This document shows positions 35,451 to 44,642 of a stretch of DNA of 64,000 nt, one piece after another; within the stretch, counting starts at the first letter, position 1, and each line of letters starts with the position of its first letter. The translations under genes and the position numbers were made by a program. This stretch comes from Streptomyces sioyaensis (GTDB lineage: Bacteria > Actinomycetota > Actinomycetes > Streptomycetales > Streptomycetaceae): NCBI RefSeq assembly GCF_004122735.1, contig NZ_SDIF01000008.1:56758-120757 (forward strand), read 5' to 3'. Under the pieces are notes generated by a model. It ran no database searches and was not told where the DNA came from. It saw nothing but the letters and a program-made list of their open reading frames with translations.

Positions 35451-37217
35451 TTACAGGTATTGGCCGGTATTCGCCACCGTGTCGATGGAGCGACCTGTGT
35501 CCGCGCCCTGCTTTCCGGTGACCAGCGTGCGGATGTATACGATCCGCTCGCCCTTCTTTCCGGAGATCCGGGCCCAGTCGTCCGGGTTGGTGGTGTTGGG
35601 CAGGTCCTCGTTCTCCTTGAACTCGTCCACGCAAGCCTGGAGGAGATGGGAGACCCGCAGACCCTTCTGATTGTGTTCGAGGAAGGCCTTGATGGCCATC
35701 TTCTTTGCGCGTCCTACGATGTTTTCGATCATCGCACCGGAGTTGAAGTCCTTGAAATAGAGGACTTCCTTGTCACCATTGGCGTAGGTGACCTCCAGGA
35801 AGCGATTCTCCTCGGATTCCGCGTACATCTGCTCGACCACCGACTGGATCATTCCACTCACTGCGGCCTTCCGCGATTCGCCGTGTTCGGCGAGGTCGTC
35901 GGAGTGCAGCGGAAGATTTTCCGTGAGGTACTTCGAGAAGATGTCCTTGGCGGCCTCCGCGTCCGGGCGCTCGATCTTGATTTTCACGTCGAGACGGCCG
36001 GGGCGCAGGATCGCCGGGTCGATCATGTCCTCGCGGTTCGAGGCGCCGATCACGATCACGTTTTCCAGGCCCTCGACGCCGTCGATCTCGGAGAGCAGCT
36101 GGGGGACGATGGTGTTCTCCACGTCCGAGCTGACGCCGGAGCCACGGGTGCGGAAGAGGGAGTCCATCTCGTCGAAGAAGACGATGACGGGGGTGCCCTC
36201 GCTCGCCTTTTCCCTGGCGCGCTGGAAGACCAGCCGGATGTGCCGCTCCGTCTCGCCGACGTACTTGTTGAGCAGCTCGGGGCCCTTGATGTTGAGGAAG
36301 AAGCTCTTCCCCGCGGGCTGCCCGGTCACCTCGGCGACCTTCTTGGCAAGGGAGTTGGCGACCGCCTTGGCGATGAGGGTCTTGCCGCAGCCGGGCGGGC
36401 CGTAGAGCAAGACACCCTTGGGCGGGCGGAGTTCGTGCTCCTTGAAGAGGTCGGGGTAGAGGTAGGGGAGCTCGACCGCGTCCCGGATCAGCTCGATCTG
36501 GCCGCCCAGACCGCCGATCTTGGTGTAGTCGATGTCCGGAACCTCTTCGAGGACGAGTTCCTCGACCTCGCTCTTCGGAATGACCTCGTAGACGTAGCCG
36601 GAGCGGGGCTCCAGGAGCAGGGCGTCGCCGGGGCGGATGGTGATGTCCAGCAGTGGCTCGGCGAGCCTGACCACCCGCTCCTCGTCGGTGTGCCCGATCA
36701 CCAGGGCGCGCTCGCCGTCCTCCAGGATCTCCTTGAGGGTGACGATGTCGCCGGCGCTCTCGAACCTCATGGCCTCGACCACGTTGAGCGCCTCATTGAG
36801 CATGACCTCCTGGCCACGCCTGAGCTCATCGGTGTCCACACTCGGGCTGACATTGACCCGGAGCTTTCGGCCCCCGGTGAAAATGTCGACGGTGTCGTCC
36901 TCGTTCGCCTGCAGGAAGACACCGAAGCCGGCCGGCGGCTGTGCGAGCCGGTCGACCTCCTCCTTGAGTGCGACGATCTGGTCGCGGGCCTCGCGGAGAG
37001 TATTGGCGAGACGCTCGTTCTGTGCCGAGACGCCGGCCAGGTTGGTCTGCAGCTCGACGATCCGCTCTTCGAGAATCCTCGTGTGCCGCGGAGAGTCGGC
37101 GAGCTTGCGTCGCAGGACGGCGATCTCCTGCTCGAGATAGGCAACCTGGCCGGCGGGATCTTCAGACCCTCGCCCCGGCCGGATGCCGCGGTTGATGTCG
37201 TCGTCGTGGGCTGCCAC
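35451..37217 (-). CDS. arc: Proteasome-associated AAA+ ATPase ARC/Mpa
   Basis: This 588-residue protein has a coiled coil (about 24-92) that binds Pup, two OB domains (about 95-225) and an AAA+ module with Walker A GPPGCGKT (273-280) and Walker [11 protein letters not shown]. It ends QYL, and Y587 is the penultimate tyrosine needed to open the 20S gate. I chose GTG 37217 because AGGAGG lies eight bases before it and the sequence [16 protein letters not shown] is the usual Streptomyces N-terminus. It unfolds pupylated proteins into PrcAB. Confidence 0.97.
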   Translation of the reverse strand: MAAHDDDINRGIRPGRGSEDPAGQVAYLEQEIAVLRRKLADSPRHTRILEERIVELQTNLAGVSAQNERLANTLREARDQIVALKEEVDRLAQPPAGFGVFLQANEDDTVDIFTGGRKLRVNVSPSVDTDELRRGQEVMLNEALNVVEAMRFESAGDIVTLKEILEDGERALVIGHTDEERVVRLAEPLLDITIRPGDALLLEPRSGYVYEVIPKSEVEELVLEEVPDIDYTKIGGLGGQIELIRDAVELPYLYPDLFKEHELRPPKGVLLYGPPGCGKTLIAKAVANSLAKKVAEVTGQPAGKSFFLNIKGPELLNKYVGETERHIRLVFQRAREKASEGTPVIVFFDEMDSLFRTRGSGVSSDVENTIVPQLLSEIDGVEGLENVIVIGASNREDMIDPAILRPGRLDVKIKIERPDAEAAKDIFSKYLTENLPLHSDDLAEHGESRKAAVSGMIQSVVEQMYAESEENRFLEVTYANGDKEVLYFKDFNSGAMIENIVGRAKKMAIKAFLEHNQKGLRVSHLLQACVDEFKENEDLPNTTNPDDWARISGKKGERIVYIRTLVTGKQGADTGRSIDTVANTGQYL

Positions 37218-37466
37218 GGTCCTCACCTCCTCCAAGGAGCTGGACGCTTCCTGACCCTACCTGGGCCGGTGCAGGTTGAAACCCCTAGATCGAAAAGACT
37301 GTCGGGGCGTGTCCGATCTTCACCCTTGCGCACGTCCTCACGCCAAGGGAATACCCACCCAACAACATCGGAAAGCGAGCGGTTGTATCGTCGAGTCGGT
37401 CAACACCCGTCAGGGCTGGCGCCACTTAGACAAAAACGGTTCACGTACGCAGGAACGGCAGGCGAG

Positions 37467-37760
37467 ATGACCGCACAGGACGAAGCCCCAGAGCTGGAAG
37501 TATGGATCGACCAGGATCTGTGCACCGGGGACGGCATCTGTGCGCAGTACGCGCCCGAGGTCTTCGAGCTCGACATCGACGGGCTGGCCTATGTGAAAAG
37601 CCCCGCTGACGAGCTGCTGCAGGACGAGGGGGCCACAACGCCCGTCCCGCTGAAGCTGCTCGCCGACGTGCGGGACTCGGCGAAGGAGTGCCCCGGGGAC
37701 TGCATCCACGTCCGCCGGGTCAAGGACGGCGTCGAGGTCTACGGCCCGGACGCGGAGTAG
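37467..37760 (+). CDS. Small ferredoxin
   Basis: This 97-residue protein has cysteines C19, C25, C75 and C79 in CTGDGIC and KECPGDC, the pattern of single-cluster 3Fe-4S/4Fe-4S ferredoxins that serve P450s. It is very acidic. The ATG at 37467 follows AGGAACGGCAGG. It is divergent from arc with 249 bases between; I saw no clear operator there. Its partner enzyme is not in the window. Confidence 0.88.
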   Translation: MTAQDEAPELEVWIDQDLCTGDGICAQYAPEVFELDIDGLAYVKSPADELLQDEGATTPVPLKLLADVRDSAKECPGDCIHVRRVKDGVEVYGPDAE

Positions 37761-37807
37761 CCGGCGGGGTGCGGAACGCGCCCGCGCCGACCACATCATG
37801 TGACAGA

Positions 37808-38392
37808 TCACGCACGCGCGGTGCCCATGGCGGCGGGGAGTTCGCTCTGAACGAACTTCCCGCCCTTCCATTGCCACTTGAGGCTCTTGTGCGTGTCCGG
37901 GCAGCAGCGCGGCACATCGCGGGTGGAGTAGCCCAGGAACGCCGCCGAGATCGAGCCATGCCTGACGGTGAGGGTTTGGGCGGTGAGCTGCTGGGCGGGC
38001 GCGACGAGGGTGGCCACGAACCGTGGTGCCGTGCCGGCCCTGGTCGGCTGGGCCAGGACGTAGACGCCGGTGGGCGGGGTGCCGGTCCCGCTGTGGCAGC
38101 GGACCGCCGCTACCGTCTCGGTCGTCCCGTCGCCGTCGAGGTCGGCGGAGACCTTCTTCACCACGTCGAGGCGGTAGGGGCCGCAGTCCACCGGAAAGGT
38201 CACCTTGGCGGGGTCGGGGGCGGCCGCGGGGTGCCGGCCGGTGGTGGCGTCGCGGGAGGTCGTGGCCGTGGCGTCGGCGGGCTGGAGGAAGGACGCGGCC
38301 GCGACGACCGCCGAGAGGGCGGTGGCGGTGGCGAGCCAGTGCATGGGGCGCGGCTGGGTGTGCAAGAGGTCCTGGCCTGCCATGGGCTGCAC
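37808..38392 (-). CDS. Secreted hypothetical protein with a DxDxDG calcium-type loop
   Basis: This 194-residue protein has an N-terminal signal peptide (LATATALSAVVAAASFL, cleavage near residue 40). The mature part carries SADLDGDGTTETVAAVRC, like an FG-GAP/dockerin calcium loop, and several cysteines that may pair outside the cell. GTG 38392 follows AGGAG. No known family beyond this is recognised. Confidence 0.75.
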   Translation of the reverse strand: MQPMAGQDLLHTQPRPMHWLATATALSAVVAAASFLQPADATATTSRDATTGRHPAAAPDPAKVTFPVDCGPYRLDVVKKVSADLDGDGTTETVAAVRCHSGTGTPPTGVYVLAQPTRAGTAPRFVATLVAPAQQLTAQTLTVRHGSISAAFLGYSTRDVPRCCPDTHKSLKWQWKGGKFVQSELPAAMGTARA

Positions 38393-38536
38393 GCGGGGTA
38401 ACTCCTGTGAGGTGCTGTGGCGGTGGGAGTGTCCAGCATCGTTCCACAGCAGGCGACACCAAGGAACCGGCCGGACGGGAGTTTTCCGTGCCGATCCGGC
38501 GGAGTTTTCCGTGGGGATCCCGGGGGGAAACGCAAC

Positions 38537-38580
38537 GGCGCCGCCGGCGGTTCCCGGTGCGGGAACTCGTCGGCGGCGCC
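38537..38580 (-). terminator. Terminator after the tRNA methyltransferase gene
   Basis: GGCGCCGCCG (38537-38546) pairs with CGGCGGCGCC (38571-38580), with an inner GTTCCCG/CGGGAAC stem (38550-38566). Confidence 0.75.
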
Positions 38581-38631
38581 TGCGGATTCGGTGGCCGGTT
38601 CCGGGCGGTCGGCCGGGACCGGTGACGTCGG

Positions 38632-39600
38632 TCAGCCGAGCTCGGCGGAGCCGTCTCCGGACGCCGCGGAGCGGTCCTTGGCCGGTACGGCCTTCTCCCG
38701 TCCGTCCGGCGTTGCCTTACCGCCCGGGCCGGTGTAGTCGTCCCCGTAGGCGCCCTTGGCGGGGCGGCGGCGGCGCAGCGGGGGCTCGACGCCGTCGGCG
38801 AGGCGGCGGGCGGTCAGCAGGAAGCCGGTGTGGCCGATCATGCGGTGGTCGGGGCGGACGGCGAGGCCCTCGACGTGCCAGGTGCGGACCATGGTCTCCC
38901 AGGCCGACGGCTCGTTGAAGGTGCCGTGCTCGCGGATCGCCTCGACGGTGCGGGCCAGCTGCGTCGTCGTCGCGACGTAGGCGCAGAGGATGCCGCCGGG
39001 GACCAGGGCCTTGGAGACGGCCTCCAGGCACTCCCAGGGGGCGAGCATGTCGAGGATGACGCGGTCGACGTCGGCGTCGGAGAGGTTGTCCTGGAGGTCA
39101 CCGACGGTGAGCGTCCATGCGGGGTGCGGACCGCCGAAGTAGCGCTCGACGTTCTGGGTGGCGATCTCGGCGAAGTCGGCGCGGCGCTCGTAGGAGTGCA
39201 GCATGCCGTCGTCGCCGATGGCGCGCAGCAGGAAGCTGCTCAGCGAGCCGGAGCCCACACCGGCCTCGACGACGCGGGCGCCGGGGAAGATGTCGGCCAT
39301 CGCCAGGATCTGCCCCGCGTCCTTGGGGTAGACCACGGCGGCGCCGCGGGGCATGGACAGGACGTAGTCGGGGAGCAGCGGGCGCAGCGCGAGGTAGGCG
39401 ACGTTCCCGGTGGTACGGACAACGCTGCCCTCGGGAGCACCGATCAGCTCGTCGTGGGGGAAGGCTCCCTTGTGGGTGTGGAAGCTTTTTCCCTCTTCGA
39501 GCGTGAAGGTGTAGTGGCGTCCCTTGGGGTCGGTGAGCTGGACCTGGTCCCCGACCTTGAAGGGCCCGCGACGGCGGGCGGCACCGGTCGGTTCGGACAT
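38632..39600 (-). CDS. trmI: tRNA (adenine-N1)-methyltransferase, m1A58, TrmI
   Basis: This 322-residue protein has an N-terminal beta domain and a Rossmann methyltransferase fold: VVEAGVGSGSLSSFLLRAIG (SAM motif I, near residue 110), the YERR acidic loop, and VILDMLAPWECL (motif IV). This matches actinobacterial TrmI (Rv2118c type), which methylates A57/A58 in the T-loop. The C-terminal 40 residues are a polar tail. It lies 92 bases after the site-2 protease gene. Confidence 0.93.
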   Translation of the reverse strand: MSEPTGAARRRGPFKVGDQVQLTDPKGRHYTFTLEEGKSFHTHKGAFPHDELIGAPEGSVVRTTGNVAYLALRPLLPDYVLSMPRGAAVVYPKDAGQILAMADIFPGARVVEAGVGSGSLSSFLLRAIGDDGMLHSYERRADFAEIATQNVERYFGGPHPAWTLTVGDLQDNLSDADVDRVILDMLAPWECLEAVSKALVPGGILCAYVATTTQLARTVEAIREHGTFNEPSAWETMVRTWHVEGLAVRPDHRMIGHTGFLLTARRLADGVEPPLRRRRPAKGAYGDDYTGPGGKATPDGREKAVPAKDRSAASGDGSAELG

Positions 39601-39692
39601 GTGACCAGCCTACCGGCCCGTTGGGGCGCCGCGGACCAGTGGGCGGCCGCCGGGCGGACCGGGAGGCGGCGGGCGGGCCGTGCCGCGCGGGG

Positions 39693-40952
39693 TCAGGGGC
39701 GGCGGGCCATGGCGGAGACGAAGGCCCGCTCGACGTCGGCGGTGGACAGCACGCCGTAGATCTCGCCGGTCTCCTCGACGACGAGGTATTCGGTGGCGGG
39801 GGTGGCGCGCAGATACTCCAGGAGGTCCTCGCCGGCGAGTTCGGCGGAGACCCGCATCCCGTCCTTGAGGTCCTGGGCGAGGGTGCCCACGGCGACCCAG
39901 GGGCGACGGTGGTCGGGGACGCCGACGATGGCGGCCTCGCGGACGAGGGCGGTGGGGTGGCCCTGGCGGTCGACTACGACCAGGGCGCGGGCGCCGGCGT
40001 CGTTGGCGCGGCGGAGCCCCTCGGAGAGCGGGGTGTCGGTCTCGACGGGAACGGCACGCCGGGTCAGGATGCGGGCGGTGAGGTCGGGGAGGCGTTCGCG
40101 CAGCCGGGCCATGCGCAGGCTGTTGCCGGCGCCGGTCCAGATGATGGCGGCGAGGATCGCGGCGAGCAGGGCGTCGGTGAGCGAGTCGGCGCCGCCGATC
40201 TCGGGGCGGGCGTTGCCCAGGGCGCCGGTGTGGGTGAGCAGCGGCAGGCCGAAGAGGACCGTGACGGCGAGGGCGCGGCCGACCCAGGCGGCGGCGATGG
40301 TGCCGCTCATGGGCCTGCCGGTGAGCTTCCAGACGACGGCGCGCAGCATCCGGCCGCCGTCCAGGGGCAGGCCGGGCAGCAGGTTGAAGATCGCGACGAT
40401 GAGGTTGGAAAGCATCAGGCCGGCGAGCAGCACGCCGGGGACCGTGCCCGGCTCGACCAGGTGCATCCCGGCGTAGAAGACGCCGGCGAGGACGAGGGAG
40501 AGCAGCGGGCCGACGAAGGCCAGGACGAACTCTCTGCCAGGCGTCTCGGTCTCCTTCTCGATCTCCGAGACGCCGCCGAAGAACTGCAGCTGGATGCGGC
40601 GTACGGGGAGCTTGAAGCGGAGCGCGGCGACGGTGTGCGCCAGCTCGTGGACGAGCACCGACGCGTAGAAGGCGACGGCGAAGAAGAGCGAGACGAGATA
40701 GCGGGCGGCGCCGAGCTCGGGCAGGACCCGCTCCAGCTGGCCGCCGAAGACCCAGGTGATCAGGGCGGCGACGAGGAACCAGCTGGGGGCCACGTACACG
40801 GGCACGCCGAAGGGACGGCCCATCAGGATGCCGCCGCCGCTGCCCTTTCTGCCCGGCGTGGGCGCCTTGGGCGGGTCGTGGTGCTCGGGCGGTTCGGGCG
40901 GCTGAGGCCGCACGGACTCCTGGGGGTCCTGCGACTTCCCGCTCTGGTCCAC
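39693..40952 (-). CDS. Site-2-type M50 metalloprotease with CBS domains
   Basis: This 419-residue protein has a proline-rich N-terminus, about six membrane helices, the zinc motif HELAH (H102, E103, H106) and a second zinc ligand in NLLPGLPLDGG (near residue 198). The C-terminal 130 residues hold a CBS pair (AVPVETDTPLSEGLRRAN and AGEDLLEYLRATPATEYLVVEE). It belongs to the SpoIVFB-like branch, in which CBS domains gate proteolysis. The substrate is unknown. GTG 40952 follows GAGGGGACG. Confidence 0.92.
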   Translation of the reverse strand: MDQSGKSQDPQESVRPQPPEPPEHHDPPKAPTPGRKGSGGGILMGRPFGVPVYVAPSWFLVAALITWVFGGQLERVLPELGAARYLVSLFFAVAFYASVLVHELAHTVAALRFKLPVRRIQLQFFGGVSEIEKETETPGREFVLAFVGPLLSLVLAGVFYAGMHLVEPGTVPGVLLAGLMLSNLIVAIFNLLPGLPLDGGRMLRAVVWKLTGRPMSGTIAAAWVGRALAVTVLFGLPLLTHTGALGNARPEIGGADSLTDALLAAILAAIIWTGAGNSLRMARLRERLPDLTARILTRRAVPVETDTPLSEGLRRANDAGARALVVVDRQGHPTALVREAAIVGVPDHRRPWVAVGTLAQDLKDGMRVSAELAGEDLLEYLRATPATEYLVVEETGEIYGVLSTADVERAFVSAMARRP

Positions 40953-41128
40953 GGCGTCCCCTCATCGACTACGGCATTCGCCCCTGTTCGGCCTGGTATC
41001 TCGATCATGCAGGGCGAAAGGGTCCAGCGTCGATGGTATGCGGAGTGCCCCGGCCCGACCTGCCGCGGGGCCCTTGCGGCTACCGCGGCGTGAGCGCCTG
41101 TCAGTGGCGGGCCGTAGGGTTTTGCGGC

Positions 41129-42124
41129 ATGGGATGGAGCGCGGAGCAGACCGGGGCGGTCACGCAGGACGGGCCCGGCGGGCCGGGGACGGAGACCGCC
41201 GGGGCGCCGGCGGAGGCCGCCGGAGCGGGAACGGAGGACCGGGAGGGGCCGCGGCCGCCGGTGGCGCTGTCGCCGTCGCGGGCCGGCGATTTCATGCAGT
41301 GCCCGCTGCTCTACCGCTTCCGGGTGATCGACCGGCTGCCGGAGAAGCCGAGCGCGGCGGCGACGCGTGGCACGGTCGTCCATGCGGTGCTGGAGCGGCT
41401 CTTCGACGCTCCGGCGGCGGAGCGTACGGCGGCCGGGGCGCGGGCGATGGTGCCGGCCGAGTGGGAGAAACTGCTGGCCAAGCGGCCGGAGCTGGCCGAG
41501 CTGTTCGCGGACGACACGGCGGACGGCAGCACGGGCGACACCGCGGGCGAGCGGCTGGCGACCTGGCTGGCGGAGGCCGAGGCGCTGGTGGAGCGGTGGT
41601 TCGCGCTGGAGGACCCGACGCGTCTGGAGCCGGCCGACCGTGAGCTGTATGTGGAGACGGTGCTGGATTCGGGGCTGCGGCTGCGGGGGTTCATCGACCG
41701 GGTGGATGTCGCGCCGACGGGCGAGGTGCGGATCGTCGACTACAAGACCGGCAAGGCGCCGCGGCCGCAGTTCGCCGAGGGCGCGCTGTTCCAGATGAAG
41801 TTCTACGCGCTGGTGATGTGGCGGCTGCGCGGTGTGGTGCCGCGGCGGCTGCAGCTGGTCTATCTGGGCAGCGGCGATGTGGTGACGTACGACCCGGGGG
41901 AGGCCGACCTGCGGGGCGTGGAGCGGAAGTTGCTGGCGCTGTGGGAGGCCATCCAGCGGGCGACGGTGACCGGCGACTGGCGGCCGCGGCCGACCAAGCT
42001 GTGCGGCTGGTGTGACCACCAGGCGCACTGTCCCGAATTCGGCGGCACTCCCCCGGTGTATCCGCTGGAGGTGCGCCCGGCGGACGGCGCAGTGGTGCCG
42101 CAGGGCAGAATGGGAGAGATCTAA
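41129..42124 (+). CDS. RecB/PD-(D/E)XK family exonuclease with iron-sulfur cysteines
   Basis: This 331-residue protein has the RecB nuclease core (HAVLERLF near residue 88, GFIDRVDV and IVDYKTGKAP, the D/E-x-K active site, then QMKFYALVMWRL). Four cysteines (one in FMQCPLLYRF and three in KLCGWCDHQAHCPEF) match the AddB/Cas4-type 4Fe-4S arrangement. It is a stand-alone nuclease domain; no helicase or cas gene is adjacent. The ATG at 41129 has only a weak ribosome-binding site. It is divergent from the protease gene. Confidence 0.9.
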   Translation: MGWSAEQTGAVTQDGPGGPGTETAGAPAEAAGAGTEDREGPRPPVALSPSRAGDFMQCPLLYRFRVIDRLPEKPSAAATRGTVVHAVLERLFDAPAAERTAAGARAMVPAEWEKLLAKRPELAELFADDTADGSTGDTAGERLATWLAEAEALVERWFALEDPTRLEPADRELYVETVLDSGLRLRGFIDRVDVAPTGEVRIVDYKTGKAPRPQFAEGALFQMKFYALVMWRLRGVVPRRLQLVYLGSGDVVTYDPGEADLRGVERKLLALWEAIQRATVTGDWRPRPTKLCGWCDHQAHCPEFGGTPPVYPLEVRPADGAVVPQGRMGEI

Positions 42125-42188
42125 CCCGGTCCGGGCGATCAGGGCCGGGCCCGCGATCGCCCGGAGAGGGCCTATCGAAGGAGTGCAC

Positions 42189-42860
42189 GTGGCCATCCGC
42201 GTCCTGCTGGTCGACGACCAGCCCCTGCTGCGTACGGGATTCCGGATGATTCTGGAGGCGGAGCAGGATCTGGCGGTGGTCGGCGAGGCCGGTGACGGCC
42301 TGCAGGCACTGGAGCAGGTGCGGGCGCTGCAGCCGGACGTGGTGCTGATGGACATCCGGATGCCCCGGATGGACGGGGTGGAGGCGACCCGCCAGATCAC
42401 CGGCCCGGCGAAGGACGGCCCGGCGAAGGTGCTGGTGCTGACCACCTTCGATCTGGACGAGTACGTCGTCGAGGCGCTGCGGGCGGGGGCCAGCGGCTTT
42501 CTGCTCAAGGACGCGCCGGCCGATGAGCTGGTGCAGGCGATCCGGGTGGTGGCGGCGGGCGAGGCGATGCTGGCGCCGAGCATCACGCGCCGGCTGCTGG
42601 ACAAGTACGCGGGTCATCTGCCGTCGGGCGAGGAGCCGGTGCCGGACACCCTGCACACCCTCACGGAGCGTGAGGTGGAGGTGCTCAAGCTGGTGGCCCG
42701 TGGGCTGTCCAACGCGGAGATCGCCGCGGATCTGTTCGTGAGCGAGACCACCGTCAAGACGCATGTGGGACATGTGCTGACGAAGCTGGGGCTGCGGGAC
42801 CGGGTGCAGGCGGCGGTGTACGCGTACGAGAGCGGGCTGGTGCGGCCCGGCGCGCAGTAG
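42189..42860 (+). CDS. NarL/FixJ-type response regulator (orphan)
   Basis: This 223-residue protein has a receiver domain (about 1-120) with DD at 9-10, phosphoacceptor D55 (LMDIRMP), TT and LLKDA. A LuxR-type helix-turn-helix follows (about 158-200, LTEREVEVLKLVARGLSNAEIAADLFVSETTVKTH). GTG 42189 follows AAGGAG. There is no histidine kinase within the window. It follows the RecB-type gene by 64 bases on the same strand and may be cotranscribed. Confidence 0.93.
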   Translation: MAIRVLLVDDQPLLRTGFRMILEAEQDLAVVGEAGDGLQALEQVRALQPDVVLMDIRMPRMDGVEATRQITGPAKDGPAKVLVLTTFDLDEYVVEALRAGASGFLLKDAPADELVQAIRVVAAGEAMLAPSITRRLLDKYAGHLPSGEEPVPDTLHTLTEREVEVLKLVARGLSNAEIAADLFVSETTVKTHVGHVLTKLGLRDRVQAAVYAYESGLVRPGAQ

Positions 42861-42893
42861 CGGCCGGCCGCACGGCACGACACGGCAGACGAA

Positions 42894-42939
42894 CGGCGGC
42901 GGGGCCGGCCCGGGAGTTCCCGGACCGGCCCCGCCGCCG
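42894..42939. terminator. Bidirectional terminator between response regulator and peptide-binding gene
   Basis: CGGCGGCGGGGCCGG and its exact complement form 15-bp arms (42894-42908, 42925-42939) with an inner CCGG pair, between convergent genes. Confidence 0.85.
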
Positions 42940-42953
42940 TGTGCTGGGCCCGG

Positions 42954-44552
42954 TCAGGCCTCGGAGGGCTTGCTGATCTCCCAGAACCGGAAGACGGTCG
43001 AGGAGTCCAGGGTCCATTCCAGGCCGGAGATGCCGTCACGGGCGACCGCGTACTGCTTGCCCTGCCATATCGGTATGACCGGCACGTCCTGGGCGATGAT
43101 GTTCTGCAGCTCCCGGAAGTCGGACTTGGTGGCGCCGCGGTCCGGCTGGTCGGCCGTCTTGGGCAGCAGCCGGCCGGTGATGGTGGGCGAGCTGTAGTGG
43201 TTGGACAGCACGCTGTCCTTGCCGAAGAACGGCTGGGTGAAGTTGTCGGGATCCGGATAGTCGGGGATCCAGCCCTTGACGTAGACGCCGAACCGGCCGG
43301 CGGCCACGCCCTTCTCGTACTCCTTGGTGGGCACGCTGCGCACCTTGGCGTCGAACAGGCCGCTGCGGTTGAGCTGTTGGGCGATCTCCTGGAAGGCGGG
43401 GACGGTGCCCGGGCCGAACCGGTCGGGGGTGGCCCACAGGGTGAGCGGCACCTTGCCGTGCATACCTGCCGAGCGCAGCGCTTCCTTCGCCTTGTCGGGC
43501 TTCGGCTGGTCGCCGTAGGTGTCGAAGAAGGCGGTGTTGTGGCCGGTGATACCGGCCGGGACGACCGAGTAGAGCGGTTCCGCGGTGTGCTGGTAGACGT
43601 CCCGGACGAGGTTCGAGCGGTCCAGGAGGTAGGCGATGGCCTTGCGGACGCCGAGCTTGCCGGCGACCGGGTCCTTGAGGTTGAAGACCAGGTGCATCAC
43701 CTCGGCGCTGCTGCCTTCGACGACCTGGGTGCCGTGCTGCTGGTGCAGGGAGGCGTTGTCCAGTGCGGCGATGTCCTTCATGGACAGGCCGCGATAGGCC
43801 AGATCGACGTCGCCCTTCTCGACGGCCGTCTTGAGCTGCTCCGCGCCCTTGAAGAACTTCACGGTCATCCCGGAGTTCTTGGCCTTCGCGGGGCCCTTGT
43901 AGGAGCCGTTGACCTTGAAGACGGCCTTACTGGAGCTGTACTCCTTGAGCGTGTAGATGCCGGACCCGGTGGCCTTGCCGTCGGAACGCAGCCGGTCGGC
44001 CGGGTAGTCGGCGTGGTCGACGATGGAGCCGGCACCCGAAGCGATCTTCATCGGGAAGGTGGCGTCGGGCGTCTTCAGGCGGAAGACCACGGTCTTGGCG
44101 TCCGGTGCGTCGACCTTGTCGAGCGCGGAGAACATCACGGCGGGGCCGTTCTTGTCGTTGATGCGCCGGGTGCGGTCGAAGGAGAACTTGACGTCCTTGG
44201 ACGTCAGCGCGTCGCCGTTGCTGAACTTGAGGCCGTCCTTGAGGGTGCAGCGGTAGACCTTGCTGTCACCGTCGGTGAAGCCACAGCGCTGGGCGGCCTC
44301 CGGCTCGGGGGTGGTACCGCCCTTGGGGAAGCTCAGCAGCGACTGGAAGACGTTGTTGAACAACAGCCAGGAATCGGGGTCGTAACCGGCCGCCGGGTCG
44401 GTGGCCATGGTCGTGTTCGTCATTCCCATGACCACGGGTACACCGTTGCCGGCAGCTTCCGGGTCGTCCGTGCCGCACCCGGCGAGCGCGAGCAGAGCTG
44501 TCGCCAGCCCCGCTCCGATCGGGGCAGCCAGCCGCGGGTCACGCTTCCTCAC
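42954..44552 (-). CDS. Oligopeptide/nickel ABC transporter substrate-binding lipoprotein (paralogue 1)
   Basis: This 532-residue protein is a family 5 solute-binding protein with lipobox LALAGC (Cys near residue 26). Family regions seen are LKDGLKFSNGDALTSKDVKFSFDR, YYLDRSNL-type AIAYLLDRSNLVRD and WIPDYPDPDNFTQPFFG. GTG 44552 follows GAGGAACA. It lies 90 bases after a close paralogue, and no permease or ATPase gene is next to either, so both are orphan receptors or depend on a distant transporter. Confidence 0.9.
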   Translation of the reverse strand: MRKRDPRLAAPIGAGLATALLALAGCGTDDPEAAGNGVPVVMGMTNTTMATDPAAGYDPDSWLLFNNVFQSLLSFPKGGTTPEPEAAQRCGFTDGDSKVYRCTLKDGLKFSNGDALTSKDVKFSFDRTRRINDKNGPAVMFSALDKVDAPDAKTVVFRLKTPDATFPMKIASGAGSIVDHADYPADRLRSDGKATGSGIYTLKEYSSSKAVFKVNGSYKGPAKAKNSGMTVKFFKGAEQLKTAVEKGDVDLAYRGLSMKDIAALDNASLHQQHGTQVVEGSSAEVMHLVFNLKDPVAGKLGVRKAIAYLLDRSNLVRDVYQHTAEPLYSVVPAGITGHNTAFFDTYGDQPKPDKAKEALRSAGMHGKVPLTLWATPDRFGPGTVPAFQEIAQQLNRSGLFDAKVRSVPTKEYEKGVAAGRFGVYVKGWIPDYPDPDNFTQPFFGKDSVLSNHYSSPTITGRLLPKTADQPDRGATKSDFRELQNIIAQDVPVIPIWQGKQYAVARDGISGLEWTLDSSTVFRFWEISKPSEA

Positions 44553-44642
44553 TAATTGTTCCTCACGTTCTGGGTCGTGCCTGTCGGGCCGCGGTGTGAT
44601 GGCCGCGGCGGATCTGTGACGCATCGTTCGGATGCGCATGGG

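Noticed and set aside
41129..42124. RecB/Fe-S nuclease as a Cas4 protein
   Set aside because: The fold and cysteines are similar, but it is longer than Cas4, has no cas neighbours, and is in a conserved housekeeping region.
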